A DNA stretch of 64,000 nucleotides from Scleroderma bovista (Eukaryota > Basidiomycota > Agaricomycetes > Boletales > Sclerodermataceae): positions 1 to 64,000 of the forward strand of contig JAYMGJ010000523.1 of the NCBI GenBank assembly GCA_037178675.1. Reading direction: 5' to 3'. A program made the translations under genes and the position numbers. The notes beneath the pieces are model-generated. The model ran no database searches. It saw only the letters and a list, made by a program, of their open reading frames with translations, and was not told where the DNA came from. Numbering within the stretch: the first letter of the stretch is position 1; each line of letters opens with the position of its first letter. Shown here one piece after another: positions 30,178 through 42,765 of this stretch.

Positions 30178-31640
30178 ACATTGTATGAATACCTACATAT
30201 ATGTTCATCACAACAATAATTGGTTAATCAAATATCGGCCAAAGCGACACATGTGATATAATGTTGCCGGCCAAAGTCTGAGCTGTGGCTGCAACACCCG
30301 GCCAGGTTAACAATGAGGCAGAAATCACACAGGGAACACATCGGCATGAATGGGAATAGCACATGTCTGGGTGGAGGTGTCGTCCACATCTTCCAATACA
30401 ATGGGTGCTGCAAGTTGATACCTTATGCCGGTCGTCAAGTTTGCAGCTGTGATGGCTGTAACCAATCATGGCCGGGTGGCAGTGGTGGCCTCCACTATGA
30501 CAAGTACAGCCACAGTATCACGGCAAAAGAAAGGTATGCCACAGCAATGTGGCCAGAGAACCAGGGATAGCCGCTGCTGCCGAAGGACTGTTAGCAGCAT
30601 GGCGGCCAAAGCAGCAGGGTAGCCATGGAATTGCGGCCAAGGGGCTAGAAGTAGCAGAGTAGGCCCTGCCTCCTGCAGTTCCCAAGGCACGCCGCTAAAG
30701 TGGTGTCACACAATGTGTCAAGCCCCATATGATGGTGTCCCATGATTACATAACAGCCCCAGGTGCCGTATCATCTATATGAGCAGGAGGCCCTGGATAT
30801 AGTGTTCTCTATTCTATTATAGAGCCCAACAAATAGGAGTGAGTAGGAGGGCTGCAGTGCCAGTGTCCCGTGCTTTGCATCAGGCCCTAAATATGGTTTG
30901 CCATTTCTGTTGGCAGGCCAGACGAATAGTGTGTTTTGGGCTTTGATCAGGCTGTAACAACAGAGTCCCTTTCTTACCAAAGGGCCATGGAACTATTGTC
31001 CCTTGCATTCCAATGGGCTGTGCAGAGACTGTACCTTTAAGGGGTGCTAGCCACAGGTGTGGTGTCCCATAACGCTGGGCAAGCCCTGGAGACAGCATCA
31101 TTTATAGTCAGTGTGCCCAGCTCAGTCTGACAGGCAATGGCCATGGTATCCCATAGCATTGGGCAGGCCCTAGCAGACATGTTATCTAGCTATGCAGGCA
31201 AACCTTGCAAGTACATTTTAAAGTGACAAGCCATGAATGGAGTGTCCCAGAGGATTAAACAAGCCCTCAATGCGGGAACAACTATATAGTTGGGAAGGCA
31301 TGTGGATAGGTGTCCCATTGAGTGCGTTGGGCCACAAAGTTGATCTCCCTGTATACCCATTAGGCCCTAGATACTATGTCCTCTATATAGATGTATCACC
31401 GTGCATATAGTGTTAAGTAACTACCGTTAGGCCAAGATCCAGCACGAGGAACCATCGGCACTAAATTGATGCAGCAATAGATGCGGCCAACACATAACAC
31501 CCCGCACCACATATCGTCGGCACCACATATCAGCGGCACTGCATATCAGCGGCACAAAATCTCATCGGCACATCATCTCATTGAACATGCCGGAGTGTTG
31601 ACTTTGCCACACTGTTGACCATGCCGCAATGCTGATTGAC
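30178..31640. repeat. Degenerate repeats at the right part of the KDZ element
   Basis: 30700-31400 carries about eight loose copies of a GTGTCCCAT..GGGCAGGCCCTA phrase at 70-130-bp intervals. 31440-31600 carries short (a/g)tcggcac units, and 31590-31640 has GCCGGAGTGTTGAC units like the array at 8833-9720. These look like subterminal repeats of the KDZ transposon. No ORF in the stretch is credible. Confidence 0.6.
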
Positions 31641-32402
31641 CGGCTCACTATGGTGTTATTGCTGCCGTCAGATTTCACCACACTGCCTCCATTGCATACT
31701 GGCTCACTTATTCTATTGGTATGCTACTCCTCTGAGCCCGAGTATTTTCATGATGACACCCATTTGTCCGGCTTAAGACTTTCACCCTACCCCGCGATGA
31801 CAACAGAGCCATGGGCCCACCATTGTCACTTGGTGACAATGCTGTCGGGGGCTGACCCCTAGTCATAAGCCTCACTTCTGCCAGCCCGTGTAGCACGGCC
31901 GATTGTCATCGTCCGCTGACCATATAACACGGCCTACCCAGGTGCATGGGCTCGCACATAGGCAAGCGGGTGCCTCATGTTCACCTGTGTTGATCACAGC
32001 TTGAATATTACATGGATTTCCCCTAGTGATGAACTCCTAGGAAACCAACATCAGTGATCAGCCACAAGTCACAAACCAGAGTCATAATCACCAGTCATTC
32101 CCATACTGTTGTACAGCCCAGGGTCTTCAATGATCAATGCCATATCAAACATTGTTGGTGCAGTGGAATAGGTAATAGATCCATGCAATTTGAAAATTTG
32201 TTTGGTAGCACTGACATACGTTAAAATGGAGATGGACTTATAGACATCAAGCTCATCAGCAATTTGTCGAGTGTCTGAAGTGTCTGGCACAGACCATGTC
32301 AGACATGTCAGACACATCAGGTGTCCCAGACCTGTGTCTGAATTCAGGTGCATTCCTTTCTGGGTCAGGCATAATTGTCTGGAGTTTGTCTGGTCACAGT
32401 CT
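31641..32402. other. Boundary between KDZ and Plavaka elements, nothing certain
   Basis: Contains a small cluster of direct and inverted TGTCTGA/TCAGACA words at 32268-32340. Possible end of the KDZ transposon and start of the Plavaka one, but I find no clear terminal repeats. Confidence 0.35.
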
Positions 32403-35319
32403 ATTCAGCCCGCTGTGCGCTTAAGTGAGGGAAGAGGTCAGAACAACCAACAACCAACACCAAATGACAGCAAAATGCGAGTGGTGGTCTTCCTTTGCGT
32501 TTCTGGTATTTAATCTCCTCAGGGGGATGTGCTGCACACCTTCAGGCAGGATGCAGGAGGGAAGGGAAGGGCTTCTGATGGGGATGGAATGCGACTTGGG
32601 ATGGTATTGACTCCTCTTCAGCCTACCACAGTGGTTAGGAAGAGTCCTGGGATAGAAGAGCAATGATAGATTGGCAACAGGGGTGTAACAGCAGTGATGG
32701 AGCAACAGGGAAGCAAGGGGACAGTTCCTGCTTCAAGAATGCGATGGACAGTGATGGGATGGAGTGGACAGTGATGCTAGACTGCACTTCAGCCTAGAGA
32801 AATGATCAGATACAAGATATATCTGATAAACAACAATATAGGAGCTTTAGGCCAGCACTGAGTGACCTACAAGTCCAAAGACAGAGATAGAGCTTATAGA
32901 CAGTGAGGGAGAGTGAATGTGGTCGCTTTATTGAGGGGGAAGCAGACACTTCCTTGCAGCCTTTGGCTGCTGGTTTATATACAGGAGGGGCTGTGGCCCT
33001 GTAAGCACAAATGACTAAGTGCTTGGTAAGAGATTGGTAAGAAATTTGTAAGCGATTGATAAGCAGTGTGATCAGGCTGAGTCATCGATGGGGAGAGCCT
33101 GAACAAGCTGCTGAGCCAAGGGAAAGAGCAAAAACATAGGTAAAAAGGGGTGTATAACCAAGAATATGGAAAAATCATTGCATGGGGCCCAAAAGAGAGG
33201 GAGAAAGCATGGGATGAGTAGATCGAAGCTAAATGAGCATATGCGATGACATAATGCATATGAATCATAGGGGCATGAGTCATGAATTGATAAGCAGCAT
33301 GATAAGCATGATTTGAAGGATGATTGGTAAGTGATTGGTAAGGGGAGTAATGGGGATTAGTAATGCCAAGAGGGGATGAATAATGCGCAGCAGAGTGAGT
33401 CAGAGTGAGCCAGAGTGACTCTGTGTGACTCAGACAGAAGGGAAGCACAACGTGTGATTGATTGAACTTTAGATCTGGAGATGAGCTTCTGAAGCAGTGC
33501 CACTGATGGGAGTGGCTGGGGGATAATAAAAGAATTGATCCGACCAGAAGAGCAGTGTCAGGGGGCCTGGAATGACAAGTAGAGTCACAGCTGGTCACAG
33601 AGTGTCACAAATCCCTTGGATTGAGCTTCTGTAGAGCAAAAACGCGAAATTTGGTGCTCCCGAAGTGCAGTCTTCCCTTGAGCAGTAAGGGGAAGGTTCT
33701 GTACTCTATTAGGGCTCCTAAGAAGGGTTCTAGAGCACTGTTTCATTCGTGTTTGTTGTGGGATAGCAGGGAAGAGAATCGCAAGTAGCGGATTTGACAT
33801 GTCCAGGGAAGCGAGATGAATGATAGAGGGAGATGGATGTGACAGGACTCTGGGATGAAAGGACCATATGCAGAGGACTCAGGAGACACAGAGATGACCA
33901 GGTATGAATTTTCAAGTCTAATGATAGACTTGAGATGACCAAAGTATGTGCGCGATGCAGGACTGACGAGGAGAACGCGCTGACCGAGAACAAGAGGGAC
34001 TGAGGGAGCAGGCTGGGAAGATATGTACCAGACAGTACACAGGAGCTCAGGGAGAGGCTGTCCCAAGAGCAGGACATAGTTGAGGTCTGCTGCAATAGCG
34101 GAGAAACGTTCCAGAGAAAATGTGGACTCCATAGTGAGTGATGAAGCGGGTGTCTGGATTGCGGGTGGAATATCTCTGTGGGAAATGAACAGATTTACGT
34201 CGGAACTTGACAGGCAGATAGACCATGGTCTAGGCTCCATGATGGTATAGTCACATGATTGATAGCTTCAAAAATGGCGGAGCTATTCAAAATATCGGAA
34301 TGCCGGCACTGGGCGCCTAAATTTGACATTTGGGCGCTAAAAAATGATTCTTCCTTTTCTCCTTTGTTTCTCTATCGTTTCTTCTGCTTCTTTGGTTGTT
34401 CTGGTATGGGAGTTGGACTGCAGTAGGTTGCATTCCTCTCTCATACTGAAATGATCATCAATCCTCGGATTCTTCTGCTTCTTGGCAGTTCTTGTGTGAG
34501 GGATGACTGCCAGATGATGGCATTCATCTCTTGCTCCAGGATAGTCATTCTTGTGCGATAGATGACTATGACAAGCTTGTATTCATTCTTCGCATAAGGA
34601 TAGTCTTGACTTTGTGTGATATGGATAGCGAGGGCTGTCTGTATCCCTCAAGTCGGGACAATCTTTCAACAGATCTTGGGTGCATTCTTCGCATTAGTTT
34701 CATCGGCTAACTTTCTCCATGTCCACAATACCAAACACGTTTGGTGCGTGACATCGCGTGGGCTTTGCCTTTGTTCTCTTTTTGGAATTGTGGACTTCTG
34801 GGATGACATTAGGGCGCCTATTGTCTTCATCCCCTCCATCATCTGCCCCAAGTTTTAATTCTGATCCACTAGGAGTTGAGACACCATCTGGCACTCAAAG
34901 CATGAATGAATGTAAGTCTACCATCCACTTTGCACTAGGTCACAATCAGACTTACCATTGACTAATGTTTCGTCTTCATCAACAGCTTCACTTTCACCTT
35001 CAAGATTGTCATCAATGACTTGGCTCACTTCCTCAGTTTGCAGCAGCCAGGTCACTTTCTTCATAAAGGCTGAGTTGGGTTTCTTGAACCATTCAGTTTG
35101 ACTCGATGCCTTCATTGACAGATCATATTCAATACATGCGGCATGCTGAATGCCAACCTGAATTGTGGCTGCCCTATGGGAGTCTTCCACCGCCTTTGCT
35201 GCCTTCTCAGCCTGCACAACTTCTGCAGGACGTCTAGGTGCAGGTAAGTCAGGCTTGCCAGGATGTGCATGCTTGTTTGGTGACCATGTGCCGATAGCAT
35301 GTGTCGGCTGGCTCGCCAT
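32403..35319 (-). CDS. Plavaka companion gene, split by an A' insertion
   Basis: It starts at ATG 35317-35319 (MASQPTHAIG), divergent from the Plavaka transposase. Exon 1 (34956-35319) encodes a Lys/Ala-rich helical protein (RRPAEVVQAEKAAKAVED) with an acidic end. A 68-nt intron (34888-34955) rejoins in frame to exon 2 (34754-34887: ..DGVSTPSGSELKLGADDGG.., a basic KKRTKAKPTR stretch). An A' element (32414-34753) sits a few codons before the stop; beyond it the frame reads to TAG near 32403. Charged-helix genes of this kind are usual neighbours of Plavaka transposases; their role is unknown. Whether the gene is still expressed is unclear. Confidence 0.6.
32414..34753 (-). mobile_element. LTR-like element, long form A' copy 2
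   Basis: About 2340 bp, nearly identical to 6491-8832 but reversed. Flanks CCGC (32410-32413) and TCGC (34754-34757) differ by one C/T. Confidence 0.87.
33743..34240 (-). CDS. Conserved element-A' ORF, copy 2
   Basis: 165 residues, full-length version of the ORF at 7006-7503, with three or four amino-acid differences. Confidence 0.42.
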   Translation of the reverse strand: MEPRPWSICLSSSDVNLFISHRDIPPAIQTPASSLTMESTFSLERFSAIAADLNYVLLLGQPLPELLCTVWYISSQPAPSVPLVLGQRVLLVSPASRTYFGHLKSIIRLENSYLVISVSPESSAYGPFIPESCHIHLPLSFISLPWTCQIRYLRFSSLLSHNKHE

Positions 35320-35870
35320 GTCAGTGATAGGTGACTGAGGAAGGGGTGATGTTTGGGTGACTGCCACATTTTTTTTTTTTTTCTTCGTCAGCCACTGTTT
35401 AAAACTGCACAGTTGATATGACAGATCTACTCCAAATGACAGCTCAGATGGGACCAGCATGCCGGTCGATAAACGTTTGCAGTTACCATGCCTCGCTGCC
35501 CGCCAGCACGTCCATTTGGCCACAGAGTCTATGTCTGTGGTGTCGACGGCTGCACCAAGACATGTTCGACTCAAGGTGGTATGAAACAGCATATGCAAAA
35601 GTGGCACCTCAACCGCAGGATTCGTCCACAGCCGTTCAACCCCACTGAAACGGAGGAAGCCTATCAAGATTACGACTTTGCTGATGGTGTGGATCTGCCT
35701 GGGCCACATGAAGATAACGCAGGTGCAGGGCAAATTCCTCGAGAGCAGAAAGTGAGCTATCACCCCATCCTTGATGGTACATCTGTTTCCATCAATACAT
35801 CCCATAAAAGTGCTGACCATCACTGCATAGGAACACCATGCGATCATGCCGGGTGTTATCTGCCACCTGG

Positions 35871-38191
35871 TGTCATGCACCAAACGTGTTTGGTACTGTG
35901 GACATGGAGAAAGTTAGCCGATGAAACTAATGCAAAGAATGCACACCCAAGATCTGTTGAAAGATTGTCCCGACTTGAGGGATACAGACAGCCCTCGCTA
36001 TCCATATCACGCAAAGTCATGACTATCCTTATGTGAAGGATGAATACAAGCTTGTCATAGCCATCTATCGCACAAGAATGACTATCCTGGAGCAAGAGAT
36101 GAATGCCATCGTCTGGCAGTCATCCCTCGCACAAGAACCGCCAAGAAGCAGAAGAATCCAAGGATTGATGATCATTTCAGTATGAGAGAGGAATGCAACC
36201 TACTGCAGTCCAACTCCCATACAAGAACAACCAAAGAAGCAGAAGAAACGATAGAGAAACGAAGGAGAAAAGGAAGAATCATTTTTAGCGCCCAAATGTC
36301 AAATTTAGGCGCCCAGTGCCGGCATTCCAATATTTTGAATAGCTCTGCCATTTTTTGAAGCTATCAATCATGCGACTATACCATCATGGAGCCTAGACCA
36401 TGGTCTATCTGCCTGTCAAGTTCCGACGTAAATCTGTTCATTTCCCACGGAGATATTCCACCCGCAATCCAGACACCCACTTCATCACTCACTATGGAGT
36501 CCACATTTTCTCTGGAACGTTTCTCCGCTATTGCAGCAGACCTCAACTATGTCCTGCTCTTGGGACAGCCTCTCCCTGAGCTCCTGTGTACTGTCTGGTA
36601 CATATCTTCCCAGCCTGCTCCCTCAGTCCCTCTTGTTCTCGGTCAGCGCATTCTCCTTGTCAGTCCTGCGTCGCGCACATACTTTGGTCATCTCAAGTCT
36701 ATCGTTAGACTTGAAAATTCATACCTGGTCGTCTCTGTGTCTCCTGAGTCCTCTGCATATGGTCCTTTCATCCCAGAGTCCTGTCATATCCATCTCCCTC
36801 TATCATTCATCTCGCTTCCCTGGACACGTCGAATCCGCTACTTGCGATTCTCTTCCCTGCTATCCCACAACAAACACGAATGAAACAGTGCTCTAGAACC
36901 CTTCTTAGGAGCCCTAATAGAGTACAGAACCTTCCCCTTACTGCTCAAGGGAAGACTGCACTTCGGGAGCACCAAATTTCGCGTTTTTGCTCTACAGAAG
37001 CTCAATCCAAGGGATTTGTGACACTCTGTGACCAGCTGTGACTCTACTTGTCATTCCAGGCCCCCTGACACTGCTCTTCTGGTCGGATCAATTCTTTTAT
37101 TATCCCCCAGCCACTCCCATCAGTGGCACTGCTTCAGAAGCTCATCTCCAGATCTAAAGTTCGATAAATCATAGGTTGTGCTTCCCTTCTTTCTGAGTCA
37201 CACAGAGTCACTCTGGCTCACTCTGACTCACTCTGCTGCGCATTATTCATCCCCTCTTGGCATTACTAATCCCCATTACTCCCCTTACCAATCACTTACC
37301 AATCATCCTTCAAATCATGCTTATCATGCTGCTTATCAATTCATGACTCATGCCCCTATGATTCATATGCATTATGTCATCGCATATGCTCATTTAGCTT
37401 CGATCTACTCATCCCATGCTTTCCCCCTCTCTCTTGGGCCCCATGCAATGATTTTTCCATATTCTTGGTTATACACCCCTTTTTACCTATGTTTTTTCTC
37501 TTTCCCTTGGCTCAGCAGCTTGTTCAGGCTCTCCCCATCGATGACTCAGCCTTATTACACTGCTTATCAATCGCTTACCAATTTCTTACCAATCTCTTAC
37601 CAAGCACTTAGTCATTGTGCTTACAGGGCCACAGCCCCTCCTGTATATAAACCAGCAGCCAAAGGCTGCAAGGAAGTGTCTGCTTCCCCCTCAATAAAGC
37701 GACCACATTCACTCTCCCTCACTGTCTATAAGCTCTATCTCTGTCTTTGGACTTGTAGGTCACTCAGTGCTGGCCTAAAGCTCCTATATTGCTGTTTATC
37801 AGATATATCTTGTATCTGATCATTTCTCTAGGCTGAAGCGCAGTCTAGCATCACTGTCCATCGCATTCTTGAAGCAGGAACTGTCCCCTTGCTTCCCCTC
37901 TGCTCCATCACTGCTGTTACACCCCTGTCATCAATCTATCATCGCTTTTCTATCCCAGGACTCTTCCTAACCACTGTGGTAGGCTGAAGAGGAGTCAATA
38001 CCATCCCCAGTCGCATATCATCCCCATCAGAAGCCCTTCCCTTCCCTCCTGCATCCTGCCTGAAGGTGTGCAGCACATCCCCCTGAGGAGATTAAATACC
38101 AGAAACGCAAAGGAAGACCACCACTCGCATATTGCTGTCATTTGGTGTTGGTTGTTGGTTGTTCTGACCTCTTCCCTCACTTAGGCACACA
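35871..38191 (+). mobile_element. LTR-like element, long form A' copy 3
   Basis: About 2320 bp. It has a short deletion near 37850 compared with copy 1. Flanks CTGG (35867-35870) and CCGG (38192-38195): a CpG in one copy and TpG in the other. Confidence 0.9.
36386..36883 (+). CDS. Conserved element-A' ORF, copy 3
   Basis: 165 residues, same frame and length as the other two long-form copies. Confidence 0.42.
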   Translation: MEPRPWSICLSSSDVNLFISHGDIPPAIQTPTSSLTMESTFSLERFSAIAADLNYVLLLGQPLPELLCTVWYISSQPAPSVPLVLGQRILLVSPASRTYFGHLKSIVRLENSYLVVSVSPESSAYGPFIPESCHIHLPLSFISLPWTRRIRYLRFSSLLSHNKHE

Positions 38192-39022
38192 CCGGTTCCC
38201 CACCCCCTCCAAAGCCGAGTCCCCTTCCTGATGACTATAGTCCCTATGAGAGTAGGGCCGCCTTCCAACTTGCTGAATTCCTGTACAAGTGCGAACAGAT
38301 GTCCGCCGCCAAGATTGATGAATTACTAGCTATCACGGCTTCAATATACAACAGGGATCTACCATTCCATTCACACAAGCACATGTACGATACAATAGAC
38401 GCTACAACCCATGGGGATTCCCCTTGGCAGTCATTCTCTGTGACATATTCAGGTGCCATACCTGATGACCCTCCCTCTTGGATGTCCGCCGAGTATGATG
38501 TATGGTACCGCGATCCGAAGGTCATGCTTGAGCATCAACTCACCAACCCCGATTTCAAAGGCGAAATTGACTATGCCATGAAAGTCGTTGTTTATGAAGT
38601 TGGACGCCAGGAAGTATGTGACCTGATGTCTGGCCAGTGGGCGTTTGAACAGTCTGTAAGTAATCTGTTTTGAATTGCCATTCATGTGTCTGATATCGAT
38701 GCTGCTGGTCTCAGGACACCATTGTGAAAGATGCCAACACACATGGTGCAATGTTTGTGCCGGTGGTTCTCAGCAGTGACAAGACTACGGTGTCAGTGGT
38801 GACGGGGCATACAGAATACTACCCCCTGTACGTCTCACTTGGGAACATACACAACAATGTCCACTGGGTGCACTGTGATGCCGTGACAATCCTTGCATTT
38901 CTTGTGATTCCCAAGAGTAAGTATGTTGGGTGATATACTACTTTGTTCATTCTGTACTCATTTGTACGAATACAGCTGATGAGGCGCACAAGAATGACCC
39001 TGCATTCTGCCGTTTTCGCCGC

Positions 39023-41124
39023 TGTGAGTCAAAGTGTGGATTTGGGTCGGAGTAATAACCCAAACACAACACCAACAAAGGACTATGAAAATGTGCGAGT
39101 GGTGGTTTACCTCCACGGTGTCCAGAGAGGATATGCTGAGGAGGGGGAAAGGGGATCTACACCAACAGGGTGATGCAGACGGTGATGCAGGATACTCCTG
39201 GGGTACAGTAGTAATAGAAGACGAAGGGGATAGGGGTCTGGACTCTTCCTAAGGCCTAGGAAGTGTCAAAGCGGGGATTGGGTTGACTGGGACTGAAACA
39301 GTGATACTACACCTAGAGGTTGGTGCAGCAAAGGGGCAAGGGGGCTCCTGACGTCCAGAAGCAATGGGATATGAAGGATAGACAGGCTAGACTCCGCTTG
39401 AGCCTAGAGAAATACTTGGACTTGAATAGATTGAATAAAACTTGAATATCAGAGTCTTTAGACCTTCACTGAAGCCTACAAGACTCAAAGAGCTGAGGGG
39501 ATACTGACTGAGAGAGTCTGAGAGAGGGATAATTTCGTGCAATTGGGTCTTCTTTCACTGGGCTGAGCCCAGGGGTTTAAATACATGGGGGGGCACAGCA
39601 TTAAAGTACAAAAAGAGAAGGGAGTAAGCAGAATTTGTCAAGGATTGGAAAGGGATTGGTAAGAGCTTTGTAAGGGGTTTGTAAGCGATCAGTAAGCAAT
39701 GGATAAGCAGGAATGAGTAAGCATAGGAAGCATGAATAAGCTGCCGAGGCAAGGAATGAGTAAGCTGCATGACAAGATTGATTGGTAAGGGAGTGAGTCA
39801 TCAGCTGAGTAATATACCAAAAATGCGAAAGGGATAGAGTAATACTGATGACAAGAGAGCATCAGTAAGCAAGGGATGAGTCACTGCACAGCAGAAGGAG
39901 TCATTGATGCACAGCCTAAGAAGTTTGATGGGGGGGCTGTGTACCATCAGGAATTTGATGGGACAACAATGGGGAAGATCTGAGATTAATAGGGGGATTG
40001 ATCCGAGACAAAACAGCCACAAGAAGGGTACCAGGGGTCCAGAGGTCTTTTGGGGGGTCAGCATACACTAAGGTATAGTGCATGTGTTCTAGCGCCGCTG
40101 AAGCACAACCATGGGCTCCCTTGACGAGCTCTCTTCTGGGAAAGAACGAGAGAGGGTTCTTCTTCCTAATAGCACAATAAAGTGGGGGAATAACTGTCAT
40201 GGTGCTGGGGGACGTCGTCTGAAAGTAGGGAAGCAGATAGAGTATTGAATTCGATGCATCCAGGGAAGCGAGATGAACGACAGAGGAAGATGGACATGGC
40301 AAATATCTGGGAGGAAGGGACCATAGGCTGAGGGCTCAGGGGACACAGAGACGACCAGAGAAGACTTCTCAAGCTTGACAATAGACCTAGTAAGATGACC
40401 AAAGTACATCCTTGACGCAGGACTGACGAGGAGAACACGCTGACCGAGAACAAGAGGGACTGAGGGAGCAGGCTGGGAAGATATGTGCCAGGCAGTGCAC
40501 GGGAACTCTGGGAGAGGCTGTCCTAAGAGCAGGACATAGTGGAGATCTGCAGCAATAGCGGAGAAATGATCCAGAGAAAATACAGACTCCATAGTGAGCG
40601 ATGAAGCGAACGTCTGGATTGCGGGGGGAATATCTCCGTGGGAAATGAACAGATTTGCGTCGGAACTTGACAGGCAGATAGACCACGTTCTAGGCTCTCT
40701 GATGGTATAGTCACGTGCCTGATAGCTTCAGAAATGACAGAGCTATTCAAAATATCGGAATGCTGGCACTGGGCACCTAAAAATGATGTTTGGGTGCTAA
40801 AAATCATTTCTTCTCTTTCTCCTTCGTTTCTCCATCAATTCTTCGGCTTCTTTGATCGTTCTGGTATGGGAGTTGGACTGCAGACGTGTGCATTCCTTTC
40901 TCATACCACAATTGATGTTATTCCTTCAGTTTCTTCTGCTTCTTGGCGGTTCTCATGCAATGGATGACTGTCTGCATTGGCATTCATCTCTCGCATCAGG
41001 ATAGTCGTCTTGTGTGATAGATGGCTACGATGAGGGTCTGTCGTGCTTATCCTTCGCATAAGGATCATTCAATATAGGTGTTATCTTCCATGTTCACTGT
41101 ACCAAACCTGTTTGGTGCGTGACA
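39023..41124 (-). mobile_element. LTR-like element A copy 2
   Basis: 2102 bp, short form. The flanks CCGC (39019-39022) and TCGG (41125-41128) do not match well, and the Plavaka gene does not continue on the right. Together with the near-identical reversed copy at 42766 this suggests a rearrangement through element A. Confidence 0.87.
40197..40592 (-). CDS. Conserved element-A ORF, copy in A2
   Basis: 131 residues. It is identical in sequence to the A3 copy, including a two-residue insertion (FGHLTRSIVK) not seen in other copies. Confidence 0.4.
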   Translation of the reverse strand: MESVFSLDHFSAIAADLHYVLLLGQPLPEFPCTAWHISSQPAPSVPLVLGQRVLLVSPASRMYFGHLTRSIVKLEKSSLVVSVSPEPSAYGPFLPDICHVHLPLSFISLPWMHRIQYSICFPTFRRRPPAP

Positions 41125-41256
41125 TCGGATGCCAGGATGATGGGCGCAACAACAGCTCCTGGCAGCAGGCAGCCCTGTCCTATTGGTAAGTATTTCCTCC
41201 TAGAGTGCTAAACTGATTACTTTACTGACTTGAACTTCCCACCACCACTCCCTGGT

Positions 41257-41454
41257 TCACATCTTGTCATATTGGCATGTATTTTCTGTCACATCACTAA
41301 ATGCTTGTTGAGATTCATATGAGACATTTTTGGCAAAGTCAGGGTTCGCCATCAGCTCACGGACACAGTCAACTGGGTTCTGCATCCAAAGTTCAACTTC
41401 CTCTTCTTTGTGTTTCCTGTTTATGCGCACTAAATTACCTTTAATTGTGACCAC
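41257..41454 (-). pseudogene. Fragment of a second Plavaka transposase
   Basis: The peptide includes VELWMQNPVDCVRELMANPDF, which lines up with VWYRDPKVMLEHQLTNPDF of the copy at 35488-39022. The orientation is opposite to that copy. It is bounded by non-coding sequence and is a relic. Confidence 0.6.
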
Positions 41455-41882
41455 CTTCAGTTCCCATTGTGAGGCTTGATGTCATATCCATACTTTTCCC
41501 AGTTGCAACTCTGGTCTAACCCTGGCCCACCTGACCTCTCCTTAGGCATAGACACAACTCCGGATCTAGTCCAGCCATCTCCAGCCCTGTAGCTGCACTC
41601 CAGCTCAACTCTGGTCACTACGTCCATCTCCACCTCAGGACCAACCCCTGTCTCCCTCTAGACAGATCCACAGTCTAACTCCTCCATGTCGGACCTGTAC
41701 CTACCATTAGTCGCTACTCCGTTTCAGTCTGGCCACTCCCCTTGTCTGGTCTGCAACCTAGCCCAACTCCGGCTGGTACATCCAACTCCGGCTCAGGTCT
41801 GCTCCTGTTCTGCTCCGCTTCCCCTGATAGGTCCACCAATGGCCTTGGACATTTCCATGTCCAACTCCAGACCTTCCTCCGG
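41455..41882. other. C/T-rich interval with actccgg motifs
   Basis: Many aactccgg and caactctggtc words recall the start of LTR-B (27618, 61837), but no clear alignment is visible. No gene seen. Confidence 0.3.
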
Positions 41883-42234
41883 TGTAACAGTGTAACTTTT
41901 TATCTTATCGTACCATAGTATCTTATCTAGTGCATCTTACCTGTAGGCCTGTCTAGACTACAGCCTTGTGCTGTACATGCTGTATCCCTTGATGACATTA
42001 GCATAGCCTTACCACAGGATGGCAGGTGTGTTCACTGCCTTGTACAGCCTACAGCCTCATGGATAGCCTTGCACAGGACACGTGTAGTATAGTATATATA
42101 CTGCTGCAATCCAGCACCCAGAGGCTCTCCATTCGAGCTCTCTTTGGATCTTTGCTCTAAGATCTCTAATCCTATCCTCCTCAGAGTCTTTCGTGTGGTA
42201 GTTCTTTGGGTTGTTTGCCCTTAGGGTTGTCTCA
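41883..42234 (+). repeat. Gypsy LTR (LTR-C relative)
   Basis: 352 bp, TGTAACAGTG..GTTGTCTCA. It matches most of the reverse complement of the LTR at 59524-60037, including agtatatatactgctgcaat, a TATA box. It lacks that copy's outer 3' end. Confidence 0.75.
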
Positions 42235-42765
42235 CTAGAGCTCGAATCTACCCATCTACTACTTGTCTACCACGCGCTGTTCCCCAGCCTTATAAAGGGA
42301 AACTATACCTGGACTCCAGGGTTAAGGAGCTTTGATTCAAACCTTTCACGTTCACACATGGCCAGCCTTTAGTGCCGTTCCCTGTAGCCCACTTGGGTTT
42401 GGGAGTTTCTAGTACATCCTCGTTTACGTATCGTACACCAGCCCAGGGTCATGCCTGGTGTCTGTAGGGCGGCTCCCGTTCAAGCACGGTTCATACCCGC
42501 AAGGAGATTGAGCCATAGTTACCCGTAGTTCCTCCATCCATGGAGAGGTAGACCTGTGATCTGCAGCCAGTGGCCGTTTGTTTCTGCATAGCTGTGCCAC
42601 TGCCCTGACCCGGTGAGCGTGACAGGCGAACAGAAGCTTACGCTTAGTTCATTGGAACACCTGTGGGGATCTAGTCCCAGTATATTGCTACTCCTACATT
42701 ACCCCGCTACTTAGTCACCATACCTCCCTACGAGTACTCCTTCAGTCAGGCAGGTCGCCTGACGG
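42235..42765 (+). other. Gypsy 5' leader region, cut by element A
   Basis: About 530 bp after the LTR. It is not repeated elsewhere in the window and may be the untranslated leader and very start of gag. It ends at ACGG, where A3 is inserted. Confidence 0.45.

Larger units (their letters stand above)
35488..39022 (+). pseudogene. Plavaka-type transposase, interrupted and truncated
   Basis: Residues 15-40 form a C2H2 zinc finger (YVCGVDGCTKTCSTQGGMKQH, then WH), the usual N-terminus of these fungal transposases. Introns 35777-35830, 38656-38714 and 38917-38975 splice in frame. An A' element (35871-38191) lies in the second exon; deleting it with one copy of its 4-bp duplication restores ..CYLPPGSPPPPK. 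The later part has EYDVWYRDPKVM, then MFVPVVLSSDKTTVS, TEYYPLYVSLGNIHNN and ILAFLVIPKTDEAH, all typical of Plavaka. The gene is cut after ..PAFCRFRR by element A at 39023, before the main catalytic region, and the rest is not in the window. No stop codon in what remains. Confidence 0.9.

Noticed and set aside
34918..35883. A single 321-codon reverse ORF
   Set aside because: Its first 60 percent is the antisense of the Plavaka transposase; only the part below 35319 has the companion-gene features and splice sites.
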